NCBI GenBank assembly: GCA_014529385.2
Contig: CM043950.1
Span: 157,017,545-157,081,544, forward strand
DNA from: Adiantum capillus-veneris
Taxonomy: Eukaryota > Streptophyta > Polypodiopsida > Polypodiales > Pteridaceae
Reading direction: 5' to 3'
Length of the DNA stretch: 64,000 nt
Shown: positions 47,107 through 58,645 of the stretch, piece after piece
How positions within the stretch are numbered: the stretch's first letter is position 1
Layout of the letters: each line of letters starts with the position of its first letter
Translations under genes and position numbers: made by a program
The notes under the pieces: generated by a model
Databases searched by the model: none
What the model was told of the DNA's origin: nothing
Seen by the model: only the letters and a program-made list of their open reading frames with translations

Positions 47107-47802
47107 CAAGAAGAAGAGAGTTATAACGTCGTAGGAAACTATCCTAAAAGACGTTAAAGATTAGGTTAGATGTAGAATTACGTTGAATTAGATTTAGTTT
47201 TATTTAAGTTAAATTAGATTAGATTTAGGTTTATTTTTAATTAGATTTACGTTTATTTACGCTAGATTTAGATTTACGTTATATTAGATTAGATTTAGGT
47301 CTCCATAGACTGCGATGCCTGCATGAAGCGGGTGAAGAAAGCCCTCAATGGAATATAGGGTATTGCTGCCTTCACTCATGGTGGGCTCCGTCGATCCAAA
47401 AGTACTGGTGAAATGTCTTCAGAAGATAGGGAAGAAGGTGGATTTTCAGGGCGGCAAGAGTCACTACATCCCCGACACAATGACCATCTAGACAACCTCT
47501 AGTCATTCAACAGCAACTTCAAAGTTAGTAACAAGAGCAAGAACGGTCTAAAGGGCCAATTACTGTCGTCAGATGTGGATGGAGATGAGGCAGCGTCACC
47601 GCCGGAAGTTAACTCTCACATCTTTAGTGATGAGAATGCCCACTCTTGCCGAGTTATGTGAAAAATTATGTGTTAAATCAGTTTTAAGGTTCTTATAATC
47701 CCTGTTAGTTTAGTTCTTTGTTTTTAATATAACATAATTTACGTTAGATTTAGATTTATGTTATATTAGATTACACTTAGGTTTATTTAGGTTTATTTAG
47801 GT

Positions 47803-47838
<36 letters not shown>

Positions 47839-47985
47839 GAAGAAGAGAGTTTTAACGTCGTAGGAAACTATCCCAAAAGACGTTAAAGATTAGGTTAGAT
47901 GTAGACTTACGTTAAATTAGATTTAGGTTTATTTTTAGTTAGATTTTCGTTTATTTAGATTTACGCTTATTTACGTTAGATCGAG
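47107..47985. repeat. Direct duplication flanking the captured HIPP fragment
   Basis: AAGAAGAAGAGAG, TAACGTCGTAGGAAACTATC, AGACGTTAAAGATTAGG, then TTACGTT/GATTTAGG repeats are present at about 47107-47290 and again at about 47836-47985. The host-gene fragment lies between them. A degenerate third start (TAACGTCGTAGAAAACTA) is at about 46921. Duplicated flanks are consistent with capture by repair or template switching. Confidence 0.7.
47308..47661 (+). pseudogene. Captured HIPP-type gene fragment (HMA domain plus CaaX box)
   Basis: GAC-TGC-GAT-GCC-TGC encodes the DCDAC metal-binding motif, followed by MKRVKKALNGI and, in another frame, VDPKVLVKCLQKIGKKVDFQ, the second half of a heavy-metal-associated domain. 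After a variable Asn/Ser/Lys-rich stretch the C-terminus reads FSDENAHSCRVM and TGA. Both the SDEN-N/H-x-C context and CRVM as a CaaX prenylation box are typical of heavy-metal-associated isoprenylated plant proteins. A TAG and at least two frame changes make it a pseudogene. It sits in the 5' non-coding part of the CACTA element on the transposase strand. CACTA elements are known to capture host gene pieces. Confidence 0.75.
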
Positions 47986-48269
47986 TCCACGCAAGAATTA
48001 CTTACGGTTTAGGGTTTAGATTTAGATGAACAGTGAAAAGATCTACAGTGAAAAGATGTTAAGATGATGTGAAGTGCTACAGCTAGAGAAGAGGCAAAGG
48101 GGTTTTGTCCACTACATGCAGTATCATGTAGACGTGGGTCTGTAGATTTCTTGTAACCATAAATATAGGTATTGACCAATAAAAACGAGATTATAACCCG
48201 GTGGTTCTGATCTCCATGCACCTCTAGACCGAGGTGTGCGGGGATTGGACATGACTAGAGAATGTGAGG

Positions 48270-48270
48270 T

Positions 48271-48323
<53 letters not shown>

Positions 48324-48330
48324 GAGAGAT
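48270..48330. repeat. (GA)n microsatellite upstream of the transposase
   Basis: About 58 bp of GA with one C interruption, ending 65 bp before the first transposase exon. A TATA-like CCATAAATATAGG lies near 48158. Pyrimidine/purine tracts near plant transcription starts are common, so it may belong to the promoter. Confidence 0.85.
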
Positions 48331-48394
48331 AAGAAGAAGAATGCCAATAGAATATTAAATTTGTTGTCCAGGTTATAAGATTTTTATCCTCATT

Positions 48395-51300
48395 ATGAGT
48401 AGTGACGAGGATGTGGGACCGTCCAACCGAAACACCTATCTCTCAACGAGGGTCTTATGTCCTTGTAATCAATGCAAGCATGCTGTGCGACGGACAAGAC
48501 GTGTTTCTTTGCAGCACGTTCGCGAAATTGGCGCGTTCGATCCATCTATTATAGATCGAGTTGTTGCCAATTATAACTCGTCGGACTCTGACGTTGGCCA
48601 ACAAGCAGCAATCTTGCAACCCAATAGACGTGTTCGCAGGCGCTTTGGTCAAGCAACATATGTGAGGCCACAAGATGTAGCCTCTAACAGCTCGGGGGAT
48701 GATCATACAGAGCACATTCCCAACGAGGCATTGTTTGAGCCCGAGATTGATGAAATGATCGAGACGATCATGGATTCAGAAAGGCTTATCTATGATGATA
48801 TGAAAAGTGAAGACGATACGCCATTGTATAATGGAGCACGTATGTCTAGATTGAAAGCACTCCTGGTTCTTCTCAACATGCAGACAAAGTTTGGATGGAG
48901 TGACACTAGCATCACAGCGCTTTTCAGGTGATCTATTACAATTAGTTTACTTTAATAAAACTCTAAATGTATAATGATCTGATAGATTTTTACACGACTG
49001 TATCGTATTTTTATGTTGTGTAGATTGCTTAAAGAGCACATACTACCAGCTGACAATGTGATGCCAGATTCCCAAGATGAAGCAAGAAAGATTTTGCGAA
49101 ACTTGGGGATGGATTACAATTCTATCCACGCTTGTCCTAATGACTGCATTCTTTTCAGAAGGGAATACATAGACATGGAGAAGTGTCCGAAATGTGATTC
49201 CGAAAGATATCGAGTAGATCTCCACGGGACAAAAATTCCACAAAAGGTTTTGCGACATTTTCCTCTGCTTCCTCGCATCAAGCATTTCTTCGAATGTCAG
49301 TCCACGGCCGCCCTAGCATCAGGGCATGAGGAGAATAAATCTTCGGATGGTGTGCTACGAATTCCTGCAGATTGCGCAGCATGGAAAAATATAGATGGAA
49401 CATGGTCGAATTTTGCCAGGGAAGCTCGAAATTTGCGCTTAGGCCTGGCTATGGATGGCGTAAATCCATTTGGTCAAAGATCAACATCTTACAGTGTATG
49501 GCCCATTGTCATCGTCAACTACAACATTCCCCCGTGGTTGACTACGAAGAAGGGGCACCTATGGTTAAGCTTGATTGTGCCAGGGCGATATAAAGTGGGG
49601 AATATGGATGTGTATCTTCGTCCACTATTGGAAGAGCTACAACAATTGTGGATTGGCATAGAGGTGGTGGATATGAGCCGACACACAGGACAACGGAATG
49701 CTTTGATCAGAGGCATTCTAATGTGGACCATGCATGACTATCCCGGGCTAACAGAATGCTCAGGTGATCTATTGACACTCCTCACTCAGACACTGTAAAT
49801 CTTGTTTTTTCCCATAGTTGATCTATTATCATGTGTATACATGCAGGGCTTCAAACAAGCGGATACAGAGCATGTGTCACATGTGGACCTAGACTGAATG
49901 CACATAGGGCGCCCTCACTGAAGAAGCAAATCACGAAGGTCATCAAGCGTATCTTCTAGAGAATCATGTGTTACGCGACAGCTTTTTGGGAAGAGAGCCA
50001 CCAAGGATGTCTGCACAAGCATGGTTAGAGCAGAAGGAGATGTGCGATGACGGATTGCCTCCAGGGATGAAGAGACTATCTCTATAGTACGAGTTACCAT
50101 ACTGGCCCCGACTCATGATCAATCACTTGCTCGATCCAATGCACATATTCAAGAATGTGGGTAATCTACTATGGGACCATCTGACCGGTAAGAAAGATAC
50201 TTTGGGATCTAGAGTTGACCTTAGAAATGTGCATCGTATGGAGCAATATTGGCCGCAAACAGCGTCTGATGCATCGATAAAACTCCCTGAAGCACCATGG
50301 ATTTTCACAGGAGCCCAAGAACGCAAAGTAAAAGAGACCATTCGATCTTTGCGGACCCCCACTGGCATAATGCACTCGCTCCGAACGTGTTTTACTAAAG
50401 AAGGAAAGCTTACCGGTTTGAAGTCACACGATTGGCATAAAATGTGTCAGGTACGTTCATAGTGGACTTTAATATCATTGCATAAAATGTGGACTCTAAT
50501 ATCATTGTTGCACATACTTTACAGTTTATTTTACCGGTTGCCATTGAGGGATGTTTGTCTTTCGACATCCGTAACACAATCTACAAACTTGCAAAGCTGG
50601 TGCAATGGATCTCACAAAAGGAGATCAACGTAGACTCCATACCATTCGCCAAACTAAATGCTGCGGAGCTTGTGTGCATGTTTGAGAAACATTTTCCTAC
50701 TACCATGCTAACCATTCAGGTGCATCTTCTTGTTCACATAGTTGATGAGGTGGAAATAGCTGGCACAGTTTATTCCAGATGGATGTTCTTCTTAGAACGT
50801 TTCATGAAAACGCTTAAGGGATATGTGCGTCAAAAGGCACATCCGGAGGGTAGCATGGCATAAGGTTGGTTGGTATCAGAGTCCCTAGTGTACATTGGAG
50901 AGTGGCTAGACGGATTTGATAAAGCCCGGGACACGCTATGGCGAACCATAGATGATGAGCGCATATCTGGGATTGTCATGTGCAATCTCGGTGTTCAGAA
51001 GAAGATGACGGAAGATCTAGAGGCTAAAATCAACCGATTTTGCATGCTTCACAATCCAGTGATGCAAAAGTGGATTTCACAATATGAGGATGCAAAGCAA
51101 GAGCGACAAAGGGCACAAATCGAGTGGAGACGGGGAAGACGACCACCAATGCACTATCTGACGGTTCTGGAGAGCCTACCAACCTTCATGAGCTTAAGAT
51201 GGTTGCACAACCAATTGAAAAGCGCACAACAATGCGGTGACGAAGTGACTGAGGAAGAGTGGGAGTACTCTCGGGGTTGCGCGACCAAGGTAAGTTTGCA

Positions 51301-52126
51301 ATGTACGACTAGCTAGTGACTTTATTTCTAAACGTTTGAACGGCCACTCATAATCTTTGTTCGTTGTAGTTTAAGTTATACACAGCAGCATGGTGTAAAG
51401 GTCGACATTTTAGGGTGGAACGAATCGACAAAAAGCGTTTTACTCAAGATTGTGGAATCATGGCAAAATTTGAACAGTCTAGTCGACGACGTTCCTCTGA
51501 TGCAGATCCTGTGGTGGCGGAACTCACTTACTTCGGCACGCTGCAAGAGATTTTGAGGATCGATTACAGAGGATTTTTTGTCGACTTGTTCGACGTGCAA
51601 TGGTTCAAGATAATCATGGAGGGTCGCAACACTACTGTGCGTAGAGGAGAGTCTGGTTTTCTTGAGGTACGTGGATTCTACTAAGAAATGGACTGACCTA
51701 AGAGACACTTTCGTACTACCCGAGCATTGTGAACAAGTAAGTATGTAAATAGTTAACATCCCCCTTTTACAAGTTATGTGCTTGAAAGCTCTCATGTAAG
51801 TTATGTGGCTCTGGCAGGTAATATTTCATCCTACAAAGTCTACATCAAACTGGTGGTACGTCATAGAGGTAGCCCCTCGTAGTGCAAGGACGTATGAAGG
51901 CTACCATGTGCCAATCACAACGGCATCAATGGAGGAGATCAGAGAAGATGCTCAATCAGAAGCCACTGCGGTGGTGCCAGACGAGCATCAAGATGCTACT
52001 ACTCTATATGGGGTGCATGCAGAGGAGCTACAAAATGAAACAGAGGATATGTGTTTAAACGGAGAGCTCTATATAGATATAGGAAGTTATGCTGAGTTAT
52101 GCGAGGATGAGAGAGAGATCTCTTAA
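48395..52126 (+). pseudogene. TNP2-type CACTA transposase gene (degenerate)
   Basis: Exons inferred from GT-AG sites that keep reading phase: 48395-48927, 49024-49763, 49847-50450, 50525-51289, 51370-51736, 51818-52126. Order: N-terminal Cys motif (CPCNQCKH); transposase_21/tnp2 core (CPNDCILFRREY, CPKC, RNLRLGLAMDGVNPFG, NIPPWLTTKKGHLWLSLIVPG, DVYLRPLLEEL); the DUF4218 region (LLDPMHIFKNVGNLLWDHL, ILPVAIEGCL, HLLVHIVDEVEIAG, ERFMKTLKGYVR); DUF4216 (YFGTLQEILRIDYRGFFVDL, FDVQWF). Lesions: a frameshift near 49935, TAG at 50085-50087, TAA at 50861-50863 and a one-base shift near 51677. It would not give full-length transposase as it stands. Confidence 0.9.
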
Positions 52127-52398
52127 AGCCACAAATATTGTATTTGAACAATTTTGCTCCGTGTTGTAAAAGCTTTGGCTCTCTAAGTACCTTCCATGGT
52201 GTATAACGCTCTTTTCTACTCGCGCTCACATCTTTTGATTGAAAATTCTGAGTTTTCGACTTGCCTCTTCTATCACTCAATTCATTGCGTCATTGTATTT
52301 ATATGCGTCATTACGTCATTGTATTTAATGGTCTTTGCGTCATTGTCTACTCTATTCATTCAATATTAAGTTTAAATATTTGTGTGTTTAATGCAGGT

Positions 52399-53708
52399 AT
52401 GGATGATGAGGAGTTTCTTTCTTCTTTGTCACCACAGCAAAGACATTGGTACGTGGAGCGTCATCGCTCTAGCGCATCATCGCGCGTTACTACTCCATCC
52501 GCATCTCCCTCTATTTCGGAGCATTCGGCACGCTCCGAAGCTTCGGCGTCGACGAGACAAGCTTCACACTCGTCTAGACACCGGCGCTCTAGTGGTGGCG
52601 GTGGCGGTTGTTGTGGGGATTCCGCCATCGATGCCTCCACACCGCCTCGTGTTTGACGAGGCTCTTTACCCTCCCCTGCTTTGCCCGCCCCCACACCAGC
52701 CACAGCATCGCCATCTACGCCAGGTTTTGCACGGTTAACTGTTCCTAGTAGCTACACACCTCTACCTACTCCGCCAGGAGCCACCCCACTCGACACTCCT
52801 CGCTTCGTGGCCCAGACGCCGGTGGAGACACCTCACGTCCGTACCCCCATCGACATGCCGCTAGAGACCCCTGCCGGGACACCGAGGTTCACGCGTCACC
52901 GGCCAGAGGGCTTGCCTTACTCCGTCGACTTCAGCGGCGGCATCATCATGGATGATGACGGCAAGAAGGTGATCTCGCGCATGCGTGGTCTTTGCTCTCA
53001 GCTGTTTAGACACTACATACTAAACAAATGGAGTGAAGTACCAAGTGATTTAAAAAACAGAGTCATCAGCATACTTCATGATGAGTTTCCCGTTCCAACA
53101 CGGGATCAGCGCTTCAGTGAAGACCTGATGAAGATTCGAATGCACGAATACTGCAAACACAAGTGTTCCAAAGTGCAAAAAGCAATCAAGCATGGGTGGA
53201 ACAGGCCAGATTGGCTGGCCAAAGAAGATTGGAAGAATGCGAAGAAAGCAGCGCGCGAGAATCCCGACAAGTGGAAGCAACAAAAGGATGCAGCCAGAGC
53301 GCGAGTAGAGGCAAGGAGCTCGCACCACTTGGGGAGCGGTGGATGGGCATCATTTGAGGCCGATTTTGTAAGTGTTTTCGCATTGCTCTTTATGTTTGAT
53401 AGTTTAGGGTTTATGAGTTTTTTAATTCTAACATAATGAATTCTTTGTATGTTTTGACAGTGGTCGATGACAGGACGTGATCCCACACCGTACGAGCGCG
53501 AGTACGCAGGCAAGAAGAGCTTAAACGCCCTGATGGACATTCTCAGTTCTCGTGGCGGCATGGTTAGTATTAGGGTTTACTCTTTTCTATTTTTTGTATT
53601 GTTTTATAAATGTCGTTATATGTTTATACTTACTGAAAGCTGTCTTATTGTCTTTTTTTACAGAATCCGACAGATACGCCGCTTGGACGCGATGAGACGT
53701 TTGACTAG
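52399..53708 (+). pseudogene. TnpA-like (plant transposase_24) gene
   Basis: The start ATG 52399 follows an AG acceptor, so a 5' non-coding exon is likely. Exons: 52399-53367, 53461-53562, 53664-53708, with GT-AG introns that keep phase. Ser/His-rich N-terminus, Pro/Thr-rich middle (TPVETPHVRTPIDMPLETP), then the conserved C-terminal region: GLCSQLFRHYILNKWSEVP, RPDWLAKEDWKNAKKAARE, SHHLGSGGWASFEADF, GRDPTPYEREYAGKK. One in-frame TGA (52654-52656) interrupts an otherwise open frame. This is the second gene of CACTA elements, whose product binds the subterminal repeats. Except for the TGA it looks intact. Confidence 0.82.
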
Positions 53709-54080
53709 ACGACGTCAGTTTAGCCGTAGCTAGATAGCATTAGTTTAGGGTTTCTCATAGCTTATGTATCATGAGACGGATTTTATACGTCTTTTTGAAC
53801 CATGTATATTATTACATTTGTCACCGCAGTTCATTTTGCCAATCAATTCTTTATGCCTATGATGTTGTACAATTGTCATTATTACATTTGCCAATCAATT
53901 CATTTTGCCTATGATGTGTACAATTGTCAATTTTACGCTTGTCAATTTTGCAAACAATGCGTCTTGTGGGTGACTATTTTTGGTCTATTATCTACCCTTG
54001 CACTTTTCTTTAAAAGTGAACCAAGTACAATATGGTTGATGGGTGGCACGGCATTCAATGCCCTGTCACCAAAAAAAAAT
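53709..54080. other. 3' non-coding part of the CACTA element
   Basis: Contains a short imperfect duplication (TACATTTG and CCAATCAATTC at about 53811-53850 and 53882-53915). No coding sequence recognised. Confidence 0.5.
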
Positions 54081-54084
54081 TCTC

Positions 54085-54323
54085 TCGGGCGTCGCTCTAA
54101 CTGTCGCCATTTATGGCTCTGTAGCGTCGCTATAGACCTCTGTGTAAACGTCGCTATAACCGTCGTTATGACCGTCACTATGAGCGTCTCTATATAGCGA
54201 CGCATATAGCGACGCTCTCGTAGCGACGCTATTAGCGAAGGTTTTAGCGACGCTGGGGGTTATAAAAACCCAGTGAATTTCCGTCGCTAACAGCGTCACA
54301 AGAGCACACAACCTCTTGTAGTG
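54085..54323. repeat. Right subterminal repeats and TIR of the CACTA element
   Basis: About ten TCGCTAT/AGCGACGCT-like words in both orientations between 54090 and 54290 (for example GTCGCTATAG near 54125, TAGCGACGC near 54196, 54208 and 54222, GCGACGCTGG near 54246), then CCTCTTGTAGTG. This side is denser than the left. Confidence 0.85.
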
Positions 54324-54416
54324 TCGAGATCCCCCCTTTCGACCTCCACCACCGATCCCATCTCTCTCTACACGTGCCCTTTAGTGGTGAGGGCGACCCA
54401 CCTCTCCTTGATCTTG

Positions 54417-54418
<2 letters not shown>

Positions 54419-54462
<44 letters not shown>
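54419..54462. repeat. (GA)n microsatellite, unit 2
   Basis: About 44 bp, homologous to 8797-8913 of unit 1. Confidence 0.9.
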
Positions 54463-54466
<4 letters not shown>

Positions 54467-54659
54467 ACGTGTATATAGATAGAGAGAGGTAGAGAAAGAC
54501 AAGGAGAGAGATAGATAGAAGGGGGAGAGAGAGAATAGTGTTGTAAATGTGTAATGACAAATTTCATAGTGATAGAACATTTTATTATTACCTTGCTCTC
54601 AAACAGTTTTTATAATCATAGAACATTTTTTCTTATTACCTTCTTGATAAGGTTTATTC

Positions 54660-55110
54660 AGCAATACATGATGATCTGCTAGCCTACAACATGGTTCTTT
54701 GGTATGATCGCCTAGACCATTTAAAGCTTGCTACTATGAATAATAAGAGACATCTCAAAGCGTAAGTTGGCTTTCCATTTCACTTTTCATCAAAGAAACA
54801 ACCCCATCTCTCTTTGTAAAGGATGTATTTATGGTAAACTAAGCCAAACCTAGTTTCCTAGACACCATAAGCACACATCTTAACCTTTACAACTGGTTCA
54901 TAGTGACTTGTGTGGTCCACTTCCTATTAAATACTTAACCCACATCAAATATTTCATTGCATTCATTGATGACTTTACTCTCTTCACCATTGTGAAATTC
55001 TTAAGATCTAAACACCGTCATACCACTTTTCAAATATTCTTCTCTCCCTGTCTCTCTCTCCTTGAACAATTATCTCTCACAAATGATTAAAAAATTCTCA
55101 ACATACCCTT
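54660..55110 (+). pseudogene. Ty1/copia integrase fragment, unit 2
   Basis: Same fragment as 9111-9560 (WYDRLDHLKLATM, CGPLPIKYLTHIKYFIAFIDDF) with a few substitutions and a deleted codon near 55065. The H-x-x-x-H zinc site already differs, because GLGH has become LDH. Confidence 0.8.
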
Positions 55111-55240
55111 GTATCATTTTGGGATGGGTTTCTCACAATTTTTGCATAGTCTAATGTTTATGGCAATGGAGATTTATCTTTTAGCATCTCAAATAAAATT
55201 AATTATTCACCAATGAGCTCACAAATAGAGGCATTTGTGC

Positions 55241-56290
55241 TAAAAAAATGATGAGAAATTTCATCTAAAAAGGGCTCAATACAATCTAAAATCCTAGTTC
55301 TATCATTCTCTATTAAGGAGAAAATAGACGGAACTTGTCAGATTTTAGAGGAAGAACGTAAATCTCATGTTGAGGAGGTGAAAACCATGAGTGAGGGTAT
55401 TAAAGCGATGAAAGAGGAGCTTAATGAGTATAAGTAGCTTAGATTAGGATTCCAAGTCCCTTGCAATGATGAGAAGCTGTATGAGAGTGAGGCTATGATC
55501 TCTAAGGTTGATAATGATCATTGTATTGACAATATCAGTAACTCTATCAATGATGATGTAGACACTTCCATTGAGAGTACATATTTAGTAGGAGATATGT
55601 GGAGAGAAGAAAGTACATGTTTACTAGGAGATGTGTGGAGAGAAGAAACAAAGCTAGTGAATGGTTATATGTCTACATTGATAGATCTTGAGGAAAGACA
55701 AACCTTGTTAGAAGCACGTCTAAATAAAGAGAATTTACGAGTATATGAGAAAATTATTTATTTTGATGCTCCTTTCCTTGGAGAATTGAGTGGTGTGTGT
55801 TATAGTAAGGGAGTTGAAATTGGGACAGATCATGGTCAGCAAGACATGGCTACTCCTTTAAGCAAATTCCAAAGTGATCCCTCACCTAATTTTGTGAATT
55901 TGAGATGGCATTTAATGTTTGTATGGTATCTATTGACGAGTGGGAGGAAGGTAATAGGGAAACCACCATTGTTCCATACTCTTTAGAATTCAGGAGTAGT
56001 GCGAGATTAGATGAAGAGAAGCTGGATAAGAATCATGGTTGTGTAGAGGATAGGCATGATGTATTAGAAAAAGTAATGTATAAGGAAGAATCACATCCTC
56101 CAATACATGTTATGCCACGACAACATTCTCTGTTTGTGACATCAAAAGGTGAAGACCATATTCAATTGGAGGTGTCTGAAGGGAAATTTTTAACTTTGGG
56201 GAGTCAATTAAAAGGGACAATGCTACATAAACTTTAGGAAGTGTTGAGATCATATCAACATGCCTTTGTATGGTCATATAAAGACCTATG
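55241..56290 (+). pseudogene. Gypsy-like fragment just upstream of RT
   Basis: Frames 55495-55986 and 55905-56237 join by one frame change. The first has a 36-bp tandem duplication (VGDMWREEST, LGDVWREETK). Just after the second, VLRSYQHAFVWSYKDL resembles the segment that precedes the RT of Ty3/gypsy elements (FAWSYEDL-like). No gag, protease, RT or LTR was found, so this is a small truncated piece. The family assignment rests on that single motif. Confidence 0.45.
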
Positions 56291-56317
56291 AGAAATAAAG
56301 TGTCGTATCCCTATACT

Positions 56318-56500
56318 ATTTCAATATGTTCAAAGCATATTGTTTTTGTGATAGCCATACATCCTTCTTCGTGCAAACAATTTCAATGCCCAAGAAATAC
56401 CAAAAGTCTCTCACGTCTTTCATCTCAAACTCCTACATAAGTAGAGCCTTTACACTCTCTACTTTAGCCACATTGTCACCTCTAATAATCAATTCATTGT
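56318..56500 (-). pseudogene. Ty1/copia reverse transcriptase fragment
   Basis: The minus strand reads LIIRGDNVAKVESVKALL, a stop, then EFEMKDVRDFWYFLGIEIV and WLSQKQYALNILK. These are the palm-to-thumb motifs of copia RT (FEMKDLG...YFLGIE...QxKY). It is only about 60 residues long with an internal TAG, and too short to be seen in an ordinary ORF scan. Confidence 0.75.
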
Positions 56501-56820
56501 AAGGTCTCTGCTTTCAATTTTCACACAAGTTCTATTACGCATTTGAAATTTTTTAACCATCACTCATTATTTAAGATATTCGAGTTCAAATTATGAATTG
56601 TAGGCTGAGAAAACCTAGAATTTAAAATTTACGTTACAAAATTTTGACATGTTTATCTATATGAATCACTAATTAACTTATTGTAAGACTTAGTTACTAA
56701 TTGTAGAATTTTCTTAACTACTGTAAATTTAATATAAGACTGTAAAGTTTAACTTAAAAATGTAAAGTAAATTATCATTAAAGAAAAAAATAAAATAACT
56801 ATAAAGACAAAAGAATACAC
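56501..56820. other. AT-rich, nothing recognised
   Basis: No gene or clear repeat; several short TTACTAATT/GTAAGACTT words recur between 56640 and 56760. Confidence 0.5.
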
Positions 56821-57082
56821 AGGGATGACAAATGAAGGCACATGGACTCACTTGGACTCACATAGGAGGGGACAAAGTAGGACACACTATCACATGAAAA
56901 GGACAGGCTAGTCTTGACTAATCTTAATGAGGGGGGGCTGTGTGGCCTTATCTTTTGATGATAATGACAGAGTAATCAAGCTGATGGGTACCACAAGGGT
57001 ACCAAAAACGTGGGTATGATTTTTGGGGAAATTTTTTTTTTTTTTTTTTTGGGAAAAAAAGGTTGGACGTTTTGTTTTCTGC

Positions 57083-57092
57083 TATAAATAGA
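57083..57092 (+). promoter_or_regulatory. TATA-box candidate
   Basis: GCTATAAATAGAGC lies about 35 bp downstream of a T22 run (57028-57049) and is followed by a GC-balanced leader. It fits a plant TATA context and may drive the transcript of the right-end gypsy or of whatever LTR this stretch belongs to. Confidence 0.45.
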
Positions 57093-57225
57093 GCATCCAT
57101 GCTCACACTTTAGACATAGAGATTGTCTTTATAGCGCTCACGAAGTGCTGCCACTTCTCTTAGAGAGAAGGCATCCACAAACCACTAAGAGAGCAAAAAC
57201 TCTAGTGGACTAATAAGGTGCGTAT

Positions 57226-58190
57226 TAATTAAGCATTCAATTAACTTTAGGAATGATGTATGTGTGCTATCTCCTACTTTAATCTCTCTAATAGATTAGT
57301 AAGATTCAATTAGCTATGTGTGTGTGTGAGCTATCTATTACTCTAATCTCTAATAGATTAGTAAAATTCAATTAGCTTTAAGAAGGATATATGTGTGTGT
57401 GTGTGTGATATCTTTTACTCTAATCTCTCTTATAGATTAGTATGATTCAATTAGCTTTAAGAAGGATGTGTGTGTGTGTGTGTGTGTTCTATCTATTACT
57501 CTAATCTCTCTAATAGATTAGTACGATTCAATTAGCTTTAAGAAGGATATGTGTGTGTGTGTGCGTGCTATCTTTTACTCTAATCTCTCTAATAGATTAG
57601 TAAGATTCAATTAGCTTTAAGAAGGATATGTGTGTGTGTGTGCTATCTTTTACTCTAATCTCTCTAATAGATTAGTAATATTCAATTAGCTTTAAGAAGG
57701 ATGTGTGTGTGTGTGTGTGTGCTATCTTTTACTCTAATCTCTCTAATAGATTAGTAAGATTCAATTAGCTTAAAAATGATATGTGTGTGTGTGTGTGCTA
57801 TCTCTTAATGTAATCTCTCTAATAGATTAGTAAGATTCAATTAGTTTTAAGAAGGATATGTGTATGTGTGTGCTATCTCTTACTGTAATCTCTCTAATAG
57901 ATTAGTAAGATTCAATTAGTTTTAAGAAAATATGTGTGTGTGTGTACTATCTCTTACTGTAATCTCTTTAATAGATTAGTAGGATTCAATTAACTTTAGG
58001 AATTATGTGTGTGTATATTTTCTCTTACTCTAATCTCTCTAATAGATTAGTAAGATTCAATTAGCTTTAGAAAAGGATGTGTGTGTGTTCTCTTTTACTC
58101 TAATCTTCTAATGGATTAGCTATAGTAAGATTCAATTAACTTTAGAAAAGATGTGCGTGTATATGTTTTCTCTTACTCTAATCTCTCTAA
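57226..58190. repeat. Minisatellite of ~75-80 bp, about 12 units, with hairpins
   Basis: Each unit has CTAATCTCTCTAATAGATTAG (7-bp arms CTAATCT and AGATTAG), GATTCAATTAGCTTTAAGAAG and a variable (TG)n tract. Arm starts recur near 57287, 57348, 57427, 57506, 57587, 57660, 57737, 57814, 57894, 57965, 58035 and 58110. Units differ mainly in TG length and a few substitutions. Not a CRISPR array: repeats are contiguous and in a plant context. Confidence 0.92.
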
Positions 58191-58645
58191 GTATACCTAC
58201 TCTCTCTAGTTAGTACATCTTCATTATTAACTTATGCATAGTTAATTGAAAGTTAATACATAAGAGAACTTATCATATTCTTATTATACATGATGAAATA
58301 CTCATTCAGAAATTTTATTGTCAATTAGATTACGTAGAATTTTGAATAATACTAAAAATTGATTTAGTTGAAGTATAGAAATGAAAGTTAGAATTCGATT
58401 AGAAATGTCATGCATAAAAGTAATGCAGTCCTACACTTTCACTTGTAGTTTACACACTTATTTTTCGATTAATTAAGATTAACAAATATTTGATGTATAG
58501 AAATTAGATATAGAACAACAACACTAAGTATGAATCCGAGTTGGCGAGGGTTCAAATTACAGACTCTCTTTAGAAACAAGGAGATTACTAGGGAAATTGA
58601 CCAATTTAAAGTTCTAAGTGTATAACATAAGTGTAGTACAAAAAA

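Larger units (their letters stand above)
46231..54326 (+). mobile_element. CACTA (En/Spm) transposon, 8090 bp plus TCG target duplication
   Basis: Terminal inverted repeats CACTACAAGAGG at 46234-46245 and 54312-54323, flanked by TCG at 46231-46233 and 54324-54326. The empty site is preserved at 8697-8705 in unit 1 (CACCTCGTGATT). Subterminal regions carry many copies of AGCGACGCT-like words. It encodes a TNP2-type transposase (48395-52126) and a TnpA-like protein (52399-53708), both with lesions, and a captured HIPP fragment (47308-47661). Confidence 0.95.

Noticed and set aside
57226-58190. CRISPR-like array
   Set aside because: Units are contiguous without unique spacers, the variation is in TG length, and the context is a plant genome.
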